NCBI GenBank assembly: GCA_017613855.1
Contig: JAGACY010000424.1
Span: 1-5,689 of the forward strand
DNA length: 5,689 bases
DNA from: Pseudomonadota bacterium
GTDB taxonomy: Bacteria; Myxococcota; Bradymonadia; UBA4248
Direction: 5' to 3'
Made by a program: the position numbers and the translations under genes. Within the stretch, counting starts at the first letter, position 1. The number at the start of each line of letters is the position of its first letter. Below the pieces are notes generated by a model, which had not been told where the DNA came from, searched no databases, and saw nothing but the letters and a program-made list of their open reading frames with translations. Shown one piece after another: positions 1-4,260 of the stretch.

Positions 1-11
1 CATACGCGCCT
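1..11 (+). repeat. Right end of a hairpin element cut by the window edge
   Basis: The first 11 bases, CATACGCGCCT, are the exact reverse complement of 765-775, the outer part of the hairpin at 768-790. They contain the family's ATA-C-GCG closing pattern, so they are probably the right half of another hairpin whose left half lies outside the window. Eleven bases is short and the call depends on the neighbouring family members. Confidence 0.4.
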
Positions 12-14
12 TTG

Positions 15-65
15 CGCCCGGCTATGTGCTCGACCGCTGCGCGATTTGTGCACATACGCCGGGCG
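15..65 (+). repeat. Intergenic hairpin 1 (CTAT...ATAC family, plus orientation)
   Basis: The outer arm CGCCCGGC (15-22) pairs with GCCGGGCG (58-65), and the inner arm TATGTGC (23-29) pairs with GCACATA (50-56). A single C (57) is unpaired on the right side, and the loop (30-49) is 20 bases long. The stem has 15 base pairs. It lies just past the 3' end of the minus-strand flavodoxin-fold gene. No U-tract follows on either strand, so it is not a standard terminator, although it could protect a 3' end. Confidence 0.8.
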
Positions 66-70
66 AGAAT

Positions 71-733
71 CTATTTTACCATTTCGACGAGTCGTTTTCC
101 CAAATCAAAGGCATTCTGCAAGTCGATGGGGAAGTGTTCATCGCGATGTTTTGCTTTGGCTTCTTCGTTGAACAAGTTCGCTGCATATCGCGAATAATCT
201 TTGAACTGATAGGTGTCGCAAACATATAATTCTTCACAATGACCAAACAACATTCTCATGGGCATCGAATTGGCCGAAAGCAATTCCCGATAATGATAGT
301 TATCAAGATTCTGCTCCGAAACATTCATTGTATAAATCATTGCTGTTGGAATAACTTTTTTATGATATTTCTTTATCCTGCCATCTTCATCCAGCTCATA
401 GGAGCCGACAGGAAACAGCAGTCGTTCCATAAAACAGCGAGTCAGTCCGGTTACAGAAGAATAATAGATTGGCGTTCCGATAACAATGATATCAGCCTCC
501 TTACATTTTTCTAAAACGGGGCGAAGTTCATCCTTAATAGCGCATACACCATTGGTTTTTGCATTCTTGAGCTTACATGCAAAACAGCTCATACAACCTT
601 TAAATTGCAAATCATATAGATGCACAAGCTCTGTTTCTGCTCCTGCGGACTGTGCACCTTTCATTGCACTTTGAAGAATCTCGGCGGTATTGTTACTCTT
701 TCTTGGGCTTCCGTTGATGAAGATTGCTTTCAT
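71..733 (-). CDS. Flavodoxin-fold NAD(P)H-dependent FMN reductase with cysteine cluster
   Basis: A 220-residue cytoplasmic protein of the flavodoxin-fold / NADPH-dependent FMN reductase family. These proteins bind FMN and transfer electrons from NAD(P)H to quinones, nitro-compounds or protein partners. The N-terminus carries the FMN phosphate-binding loop NGSPRKSNNT (residues 7-16) after a short beta strand. GTPIYYSS (86-93) is the second FMN-contact loop. Cysteines at 47, 50, 53 and 64 form a CxxCxxC plus C cluster, as in iron-sulfur flavoproteins (Isf-like), where the compact cysteine motif holds a 4Fe-4S centre; a cluster here is inferred. The start at 733 is supported by AAGGAGA (complement of 739-745) five bases upstream. 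The gene is intact and probably transcribed alone, since about 180 bp with three hairpins separates it from the next gene on the same strand. Family is secure; substrate is unknown. Confidence 0.9.
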   Translation of the reverse strand: MKAIFINGSPRKSNNTAEILQSAMKGAQSAGAETELVHLYDLQFKGCMSCFACKLKNAKTNGVCAIKDELRPVLEKCKEADIIVIGTPIYYSSVTGLTRCFMERLLFPVGSYELDEDGRIKKYHKKVIPTAMIYTMNVSEQNLDNYHYRELLSANSMPMRMLFGHCEELYVCDTYQFKDYSRYAANLFNEEAKAKHRDEHFPIDLQNAFDLGKRLVEMVK

Positions 734-738
734 GATTG

Positions 739-745
739 TCTCCTT
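739..745 (-). promoter_or_regulatory. Ribosome binding site of the flavodoxin-fold gene
   Basis: The minus strand reads AAGGAGA, followed by CAATC and the ATG at 733. This is a strong Shine-Dalgarno match with normal spacing and it fixes the start. Confidence 0.8.
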
Positions 746-767
746 ATGATTTCAAAAAGCATTGAGG

Positions 768-790
768 CGCGTATGTGCATGCACATAGCG
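768..790 (-). repeat. Intergenic hairpin 2 (CTAT...ATAC family, minus orientation)
   Basis: The core TATGTGCATGCACATA (772-787) is a perfect 16-base palindrome, flanked by CGC (768-770) and GCG (788-790). G771 is left unpaired. Read on the minus strand it is CGC-TATGTGC-AT-GCACATA-C-GCG, the same plan as hairpin 1 and with the same inner arms. It lies 35 bp before the start of the flavodoxin-fold gene, so it would be in that gene's 5' leader. Confidence 0.75.
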
Positions 791-799
791 AGGCGGCCC

Positions 800-827
800 G
801 GCGGCCGTATGCGCAGCATAGGCCGCC
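800..827 (-). repeat. Intergenic hairpin 3 (CTAT...ATAC family, minus orientation)
   Basis: The outer arm GGCGGCC (800-806) pairs with GGCCGCC (821-827) and the inner arm TATGC (808-812) pairs with GCATA (816-820). G807 is unpaired and the loop is GCA. On the minus strand the order is GGCGGCC-TATGC-TGC-GCATA-C-GGCCGCC. The 12-bp stem is very GC-rich. A second GGCGGCC at 792-798 could serve as an alternative left arm. Confidence 0.78.
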
Positions 828-832
828 ACGCA

Positions 833-865
833 GGGCGTATTTGCGGCTATCGCCGCAAATAGCCC
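833..865 (-). repeat. Intergenic hairpin 4 (CTAT...ATAC family, minus orientation)
   Basis: TATTTGCGGC (838-847) pairs perfectly with GCCGCAAATA (852-861) around a four-base loop. GGGC (833-836) pairs with GCCC (862-865), and G837 is unpaired. On the minus strand it reads GGGC-TATTTGCGGC-GATA-GCCGCAAATA-C-GCCC. This is the longest uninterrupted inner stem in the family. Confidence 0.8.
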
Positions 866-872
866 AGCGCAC

Positions 873-901
873 AAAAAAGCCCCCGCCTCTTATACCAGAA
901 A
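873..901 (-). repeat. 29-bp direct repeat, left copy
   Basis: This stretch matches 1443-1471 with one mismatch (C886 versus T1456). On the minus strand it reads TTTCTGGTATAAGAGGC, then GGGGGC and a run of T. TGGTATAAG resembles an extended -10 promoter element and points toward the flavodoxin-fold gene. The right copy has a C-run that forms a hairpin with the GGGGG, but this copy has none, so it is not a terminator by itself. It lies 15 bp beyond the stop codon of the flavin reductase-like gene. Confidence 0.75.
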
Positions 902-916
902 CATCGATTCATTGAA

Positions 917-1429
917 CTAGCGTTTATCCTCCACATCAAGAATTTCACCGATAAACATGCAATGAAGTGTATCTACTTTCATATCCTCATATATTTTTTT
1001 TACGTCATCACTCATTCTTTCCCATTCAAATGGTGCGTCGTAAATTTTCTTACAAACAAACGTGAGGTTGGCTTCCTCAAATGTTATGCTCTGATGAATC
1101 GGCTTTGGTGTTAATCCTGATACTTTAACCTTGTCTCCATCGCGTCCTGAATGTGAGCCGAGATATCCAAGAGCCTTTTTATATTCCTTCGGAAAGAAAC
1201 TCACCGTGAATTGCTCGTTATGCATTAGAAACTCATATGTGTACCGATCTGGTCGCACATATATGGTAACAATAGGTTTGGTGTCTTTAAAACCACACCA
1301 TATTGTTCCAAGACTTCCCCAACCGATGGTACATGTATTGAATGAATCGGATGTCCCTGCCGTCACAAGTGCCCATTGATTGATAAACATCTCAAATACA
1401 TTGTACTCTTTTAACTCAAACTCTCTCAT
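917..1429 (-). CDS. Flavin reductase-like domain protein (FMN-binding split barrel)
   Basis: A 170-residue cytoplasmic protein of the flavin reductase-like (DIM6/NTAB, split beta-barrel) family. Members bind FMN and reduce flavin with NAD(P)H or act as small flavoprotein oxidoreductases. Support comes from the N-terminal half: the VFEMFINQWALVTAG segment (residues 12-26), then NTCTIGWGSLGTIW (32-45), then IVTIYVRPDRYTYEFL (53-68), where the VRPxRYT stretch is typical of the flavin-binding strand, and FTVSFFP (74-80). The length is normal and the frame is intact. The start at 1429 is fixed by AGGAGG (complement of 1435-1440) five bases upstream. The gene is on the same strand as the flavodoxin-fold gene but is separated from it by repeats, and it is flanked by 29-bp direct copies, so it may be a separately acquired unit. 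The exact reaction cannot be read from the sequence. Confidence 0.88.
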   Translation of the reverse strand: MREFELKEYNVFEMFINQWALVTAGTSDSFNTCTIGWGSLGTIWCGFKDTKPIVTIYVRPDRYTYEFLMHNEQFTVSFFPKEYKKALGYLGSHSGRDGDKVKVSGLTPKPIHQSITFEEANLTFVCKKIYDAPFEWERMSDDVKKIYEDMKVDTLHCMFIGEILDVEDKR

Positions 1430-1434
1430 ACGAA

Positions 1435-1440
1435 CCTCCT
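1435..1440 (-). promoter_or_regulatory. Ribosome binding site abutting a terminator U-tract
   Basis: The minus strand reads AGGAGG, then TTCGT, then the ATG at 1429. The perfect Shine-Dalgarno follows the eight-T run of the terminator at 1441-1479 with no base in between. Confidence 0.85.
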
Positions 1441-1479
1441 AAAAAAAAGCCCCCGTCTCTTATACCAGAAATGGGGGGG
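1441..1479 (-). terminator. Rho-independent terminator directly upstream of the flavin reductase-like gene
   Basis: On the minus strand a run of seven C (1473-1479) is followed by an 18-base spacer, then GGGGG (1450-1454), C, and eight T (1441-1448). This is a C/G stem with a U-tract. It would stop minus-strand transcripts arriving from the right before they reach the flavin reductase-like gene. The spacer contains TGGTATAAG, an extended -10-like element. The gene's own promoter could therefore lie inside the terminator loop, giving a very short leader that begins near the GGGGG. The promoter reading is an inference. Confidence 0.6.
1443..1471 (-). repeat. 29-bp direct repeat, right copy
   Basis: This is the second copy of the element at 873-901, with 28 of 29 bases identical and the same orientation. 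It forms the right arm and loop of the terminator. The homology ends exactly before the C-run of the terminator stem, so the left copy is a half-terminator. Confidence 0.75.
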
Positions 1480-1503
1480 TGATCTAAAGACCAATTTTTG
1501 TAC

Positions 1504-1523
1504 AGACGTTCCATGGGACGTCT
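1504..1523. repeat. GAGACG-type palindrome, first copy
   Basis: AGACGTTCCATGGGACGTCT is a 20-base palindrome with a single G-T wobble. Its AGACGTTC and ACGTCTCT parts recur in the palindrome at 4099-4122. Both resemble the GTAGAGACG...CGTCTCTAC intergenic palindromes I recall from cyanobacteria and other bacteria; that link is from memory. Confidence 0.6.
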
Positions 1524-1570
1524 CTTAAATTGAATGATTTATTTCACCGACTTTCTCGGATTCTGAACCT

Positions 1571-1584
1571 GGCGCGCTCGCGCC
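1571..1584. repeat. Short GC hairpin
   Basis: GGCGCG pairs with CGCGCC around a two-base CT loop. It lacks the TAT/ATA core of the main hairpin family and has no U-tract. It may be a by-product of GC-rich coding-like sequence. Confidence 0.4.
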
Positions 1585-1737
1585 TTGATGATGGAACGAT
1601 AGACCTTGCCGGGGCTCATGGATAAAAGGGGGAACGGCAGGAAGCGGTCGGCGTCGTCACGGAGAGAAGGGGATGAGTTCGGCAGCGGCGTCCAAAACGG
1701 CCTTGATCTGCATCTCGGGGATTTCGGGGTTCGTGAT

Positions 1738-1758
1738 GGCTATCGCAAGCGATACGCC
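1738..1758 (+). repeat. Intergenic hairpin 5 (CTAT...ATAC family, plus orientation)
   Basis: GGC-TATCGC-AA-GCGATA-C-GCC: the outer arms (1738-1740, 1756-1758) and inner arms (1741-1746, 1749-1754) pair, and C1755 is unpaired. The right part, GCGATACGCCGGGCGA, is identical to that of hairpin 8 (4162-4177). This is the smallest member. Confidence 0.65.
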
Positions 1759-1790
1759 GGGCGAATGAAGGGCATAATGAGCTCTCCAAA

Positions 1791-1843
1791 ACGGTTCACC
1801 CCACCAAAAATGCCGTTTCACCGGCCAATTTTACCGTTTCACC
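1791..1843. repeat. Three CCGTTTCACC-like direct repeats at 21-22 bp spacing
   Basis: CCGTTTCACC occurs exactly at 1813-1822 and 1834-1843, and a variant ACGGTTCACC at 1791-1800. The start-to-start distances are 22 and 21 bp, close to two helical turns, so a protein could bind all three on one DNA face. The array lies about 95 bp upstream of the truncated efflux-adaptor gene, which suggests an old operator. No binding protein can be named. Confidence 0.45.
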
Positions 1844-1936
1844 ATAAATGCGTTGGGCAAACCATTGGGATGTTTTAAGCGTTCAATGGGAAATGAGCTT
1901 TGGATAAACCGAGAGCTCAATGACTGGTGAGGCGTT

Positions 1937-2164
1937 ATGAAATGGATATATATCACGCTGACATGGATGTTGCTCATGACGGGGTGTCAGCTGAAAGATA
2001 AATTTGAATCTGCTTTTAATGGTGAGGCAAATCGTGCGCTGGATGACGAGGAACCTCTGGAAGAATCTGTCGCAGCCGAACTGATCACCATACAAAGATC
2101 GAATATATCAACCGAAAAGAGTTATCCTGCTTCTATTGAAGGTCGGCAGGATGTTTTAATCTAA
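1937..2164 (+). pseudogene. Truncated RND efflux periplasmic adaptor (membrane fusion) lipoprotein
   Basis: The frame encodes 75 residues. The N-terminus MKWIYITLTWMLLMTGC is a signal peptide with a lipoprotein-type cysteine at 17. After an acidic linker comes ITIQRSNIS, and the frame ends SYPASIEGRQDVLI (residues 62-75) before a TAA. This ending matches the start of the mature domain of AcrA/MexA-type adaptors, where a Y-A-x-I-x-G-x-Q-D-hydrophobic stretch leads into the first beta strand and the biotinyl-lipoyl-like domain. A complete adaptor has roughly 350-400 residues, so over 80 percent is missing, and the next 60 bp do not resume the family. GGTGAGG (1926-1932) stands four bases before the ATG, so a short lipopeptide could still be made. 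No pump or outer-membrane factor gene is nearby. I call it a deletion remnant; a small lipoprotein that resembles adaptors by chance is less likely. Confidence 0.6.
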
Positions 2165-2230
2165 ATATGAATGCATTAATAGATATATATCATTTCGGTG
2201 GTCGGAATGATTCAACGTGTGGGGATTAAA

Positions 2231-3030
2231 ATGAGCGATAAGAAAACAGCATTGATAACTGGTTCGAACGGTGGATTAGGTTCATGTTTTGTAAAGATAC
2301 ATGCAGAGCGTGGCGGTGACCTCGTTCTGGTGGGGCGGGATTTGGATAAGATTGAACAACAAAAGGCAGAAATCGAGGCTGAATATAAAGTAACGGCGCA
2401 CACGATTGCGGTGGACCTTTCAAAACATGAGACGGCGCAAATAATATATGATACTTGTAAAGATAATGGCTGGGAAGTGGATTATCTGATAAATAATGCA
2501 GGGTTTGGGGGCGCGGGGATTTTGCACGCGAACGAACGATGGAACAGGATATGTCGATGATTGCGGTCAATATTGAAGCTCCGACGCGGATTTGTAAATT
2601 ATTTTTGCCGGATTTTATCAAGCGAGGACATGGAAAAGTATTAAATGTATCATCGACAGCGGCGATTATGCCAGGGCCGTTGCAGGCTGTATATTACGCG
2701 ACAAAAGCTTATGTGACGAGCTGGTCAAATGCACTTTGGCGCGAATTGAAGGGAACGGGAGTGACCGTGACGGCATTGATGCCGGGCGCGATGAAAACAG
2801 GATTTGCAAAGGCGGGCGGCTTATCTGATACAAAGCTATTTTCCAATGCGGTAGAACCGATGGATGTTGCCAAAGATGGCTATGAGGGGATGCTGAAAGG
2901 TGCTTTAAATGTTATATCGGGTTTGCCGGGCTGGCAGCGTCCAATGATGGCCATGGCGCCAATGCTTCCCAAAAAGACAATGCTCGATTTTGTCTATGAT
3001 CAGCAGCTTGCAGGAAGTGCTAAAAAGTAG
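2231..3030 (+). pseudogene. Short-chain dehydrogenase/reductase (SDR) with a frameshift
   Basis: This is a classical SDR, an NAD(P)-dependent oxidoreductase with a Rossmann fold, about 266 residues once the frame is repaired. The first frame (2231-2560) has the dinucleotide-binding TGSNGGLG (residues 10-17), the VDLS strand end (61-64) and NNAG (88-91). The second frame (to 3030) has NVSS with the catalytic serine (141 or 142), the YxxxK pair Y155/K159, and PGAMKTGF after the active site. Homology crosses from one frame to the other near 2529-2541, where CGAACGAACG precedes ATGGAACAG. Adding one base, or one extra GAAC unit, restores a continuous frame. I prefer the ATG at 2231 over 2198 because family homology begins there and GGGG lies seven bases upstream. 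The TAG is 18 bp before the AraC regulator, so the two probably form an operon. A sequencing error is possible; otherwise the enzyme is lost. The substrate is unknown. Confidence 0.85.
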
Positions 3031-3035
3031 ATTGT

Positions 3036-3041
3036 GGGAGG
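3036..3041 (+). promoter_or_regulatory. Ribosome binding site deciding the AraC-family start
   Basis: GGGAGG is seven bases before the ATG at 3049, the normal spacing. An alternative GTG start at 3034 would have to initiate upstream of or within this site and has no Shine-Dalgarno of its own, so 3049 is preferred. Confidence 0.8.
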
Positions 3042-3048
3042 TTTTGAG

Positions 3049-4032
3049 ATGGAACGTTTTGTGATTGATGGCAGATATGAAACCATGCTCAGCTATTGCG
3101 GGATTAATGTCGAAGAAGCATTGCGCAAAGCCGAGTTGCCCGGTGATATATTCAAACACAAAACGCCCGTGATGACCGAAGAAGAATACTATTGTTTTCT
3201 GGATGTCGTGGGTAGCATGAATTCCGATCCGGAAATGCCTATTGGAATCGCAACAGCTAATCAGATTGAAGCATTCTCAGCCCCTATATTCGCCTCCTAT
3301 TGCAGCAAAAACGGTCTGGTTTGTATAGAACGACTCGCTCGATATAAACGATTAATTGGCCCAATGGTGATGCTGATTCGCGAGGATGAGGATGTTGTAT
3401 ATATAGAATTTACGACGGAAGATAATGTATTAAAATTGCCGCAGTTTCTTGTTGAAACTGAATTTGTATTTCTTGTCAATCTCATTCGAAAAGCTACCAA
3501 AGAAGCGATTAATCCTAAATTTGTGCACATGATTCAGCCAGTTGAGGCGGATGTATTGAATACCTATTTTGGTGTGAATGTACAAAAAGGATATATTAAT
3601 CAGATTGCGTTTTTGAAAACAGATTTAGAGAAGCCATTTGTCAGTTATGATGATTCGATGTGGAGTTATTTTGAGCCAGAGCTATCCAAAAGACTGGCAG
3701 AACTAGATGTCGATGAATCGACAAGTGCCAGGGTACGGAGTGCGCTGACCGAATTGCTTCCAGGCGGTGTAAGTAATATCGATGATGTTGCGAAAAAACT
3801 TGGGATGTCCAAGAGAACGTTGCAGCGCAAGCTGGCCGAAGAGAATACGACATTTCAAAAACAGTTGAATAATACCCGGGAATTGCTGGCGATTCATTAC
3901 ATCAGAAATACCAATATGACATCCAATGATATTGCTTTTTTACTTGGGTATCAGGAATTAAACTCATTTCTGCGAGCTTTTTCGGTCTGGACCGGAATGA
4001 GCGTAAGTGAATATCGAAAAAAGGTTCATTGA
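3049..4032 (+). CDS. AraC-family transcriptional regulator (arabinose-binding-like domain plus HTH)
   Basis: A 327-residue cytoplasmic DNA-binding protein. Residues from about 10 to 200 match the style of the arabinose-binding-like N-terminal domain of the OruR/ArgR/VirS type, with the typical opening (MLSYCGINVEEALRKAELP) and the FLVNLIRKAT region. The C-terminal 86 residues are a paired helix-turn-helix domain: helix set one around VAKKLGMSKRTLQRKL (247-262) and set two around SNDIAFLLGYQELNSFLRAF (292-311), ending SVWTGMSVSEYRKK, the usual AraC signature. It is intact, full length, and 18 bp behind the SDR gene. Such regulators often control the enzyme next to them, so it probably regulated the now-broken SDR and perhaps itself. 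The effector is unknown. Its 3' end faces the lipoprotein gene across a hairpin cluster. Confidence 0.92.
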   Translation: MERFVIDGRYETMLSYCGINVEEALRKAELPGDIFKHKTPVMTEEEYYCFLDVVGSMNSDPEMPIGIATANQIEAFSAPIFASYCSKNGLVCIERLARYKRLIGPMVMLIREDEDVVYIEFTTEDNVLKLPQFLVETEFVFLVNLIRKATKEAINPKFVHMIQPVEADVLNTYFGVNVQKGYINQIAFLKTDLEKPFVSYDDSMWSYFEPELSKRLAELDVDESTSARVRSALTELLPGGVSNIDDVAKKLGMSKRTLQRKLAEENTTFQKQLNNTRELLAIHYIRNTNMTSNDIAFLLGYQELNSFLRAFSVWTGMSVSEYRKKVH

Positions 4033-4046
4033 TATTTATATATGTT

Positions 4047-4078
4047 GCCGTGCTATCGGCGTTGCCGATACGCACGGC
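4047..4078 (+). repeat. Intergenic hairpin 6 (CTAT...ATAC family, plus orientation)
   Basis: GCCGTGC (4047-4053) pairs with GCACGGC (4072-4078), and TATCGGC (4054-4060) pairs with GCCGATA (4064-4070). C4071 is unpaired and the loop is GTT. The stem has 14 base pairs. It begins 15 bp after the AraC stop codon and would sit in the 3' end of that transcript. Confidence 0.82.
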
Positions 4079-4083
4079 GCTTC

Positions 4084-4139
4084 GGGCTTGCTCGCCAAAG
4101 AGACGTTCGACCGAACGTCTCTACAGGCTCGCTACGCCC
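4084..4139 (+). repeat. Compound hairpin 7 with a GAGACG palindrome nested inside
   Basis: The centre AGAGACGTTCG (4099-4109), AC, CGAACGTCTCT (4112-4122) is a perfect 11-bp hairpin. Around it, GGGC (4084-4087) pairs with GCCC (4136-4139), with an unpaired C at 4135 and an imperfect intermediate stem. The outer layer therefore looks like a degenerate CTAT...ATAC element that carries a second palindrome type in its loop. The inner hairpin is certain; the outer relation is tentative. Confidence 0.6.
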
Positions 4140-4142
4140 TCT

Positions 4143-4175
4143 GCCCGCCTGCTATCGCTGCGCGATACGCCGGGC
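4143..4175 (+). repeat. Intergenic hairpin 8 (CTAT...ATAC family, plus orientation)
   Basis: GCCCG (4143-4147) pairs with CGGGC (4171-4175), GC (4151-4152) with GC (4169-4170), and TATCGC (4153-4158) with GCGATA (4162-4167). The unpaired bases are CCT (4148-4150) on the left and C4168 on the right, and the loop is TGC. It shares CGCTGCGCGAT with the loop of hairpin 1 (35-45). Confidence 0.72.
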
Positions 4176-4205
4176 GATGGTATGATTATGACCTTTATAA
4201 GTTCA

Positions 4206-4244
4206 ATTGCGCTGTAAAAATTCTCATTGTGATGCAGGCGCAAT
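4206..4244. repeat. Weak inverted repeat after the lipoprotein gene
   Basis: ATTGCGC (4206-4212) and GCGCAAT (4238-4244) are complementary with a 25-base AT-rich gap. The pair lies just past the 3' end of the minus-strand lipoprotein gene. There is no clear U-tract after the stem, so termination is only a possibility. Confidence 0.25.
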
Positions 4245-4260
4245 AAAATCACAGGCAAAC

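Larger units (their letters stand above)
1539..1830 (-). pseudogene. Possible gene remnant, broken minus-strand reading frames in GC-rich DNA
   Basis: This segment is richer in G and C than the genes on either side. On the minus strand one frame is open from a stop near 1826 to a TGA at 1657-1659. It includes the protein-like stretch NPEIPEMQIKAVLDAAAELI. A frame shifted by one base continues from about 1660 to a TAA at 1539-1541 and ends in MSPGKVYRSIIKARARQVQN plus six more residues (ATG at 1617-1619). The two frames could be one decayed gene with a frameshift, or chance openings in GC-rich sequence. I do not recognise a family. The hairpin at 1738-1758 lies inside the first frame. No ribosome binding site supports a short independent gene. 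Confidence 0.25.

Noticed and set aside
15..65. Hairpin 1 as a rho-independent terminator of the flavodoxin-fold gene
   Set aside because: The stem is strong, but on the minus strand it is followed by G/C-rich bases with no U-tract.
620..862. An 80-residue plus-strand open frame across the flavodoxin-fold start and the hairpins
   Set aside because: It overlaps a confident minus-strand gene and then runs through palindromes, so its C-terminal half is only translated hairpin sequence.
768..865. CRISPR array or integron attC site in the hairpin cluster
   Set aside because: The three stems have different sequences and no uniform spacers. They lack the attC core motifs, and no cas or integrase gene is seen.
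873..901. Terminator for the flavin reductase-like gene in the left 29-bp copy
   Set aside because: The GGGGGC and T-run are present on the minus strand, but no complementary C-run precedes them, so no stem can form within the element.
1606..1878. A 90-residue plus-strand open frame over the GC-rich patch
   Set aside because: Its composition is rich in Arg, Gly and Pro, as expected for an antisense frame in GC-rich DNA. It has no ribosome binding site and the opposite strand looks more protein-like.
2529..2560. Programmed ribosomal frameshift in the SDR gene
   Set aside because: There is no slippery heptamer, and no downstream stem or internal Shine-Dalgarno at the break. SDR genes are not known to use recoding. 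Mutation or sequencing error is simpler.
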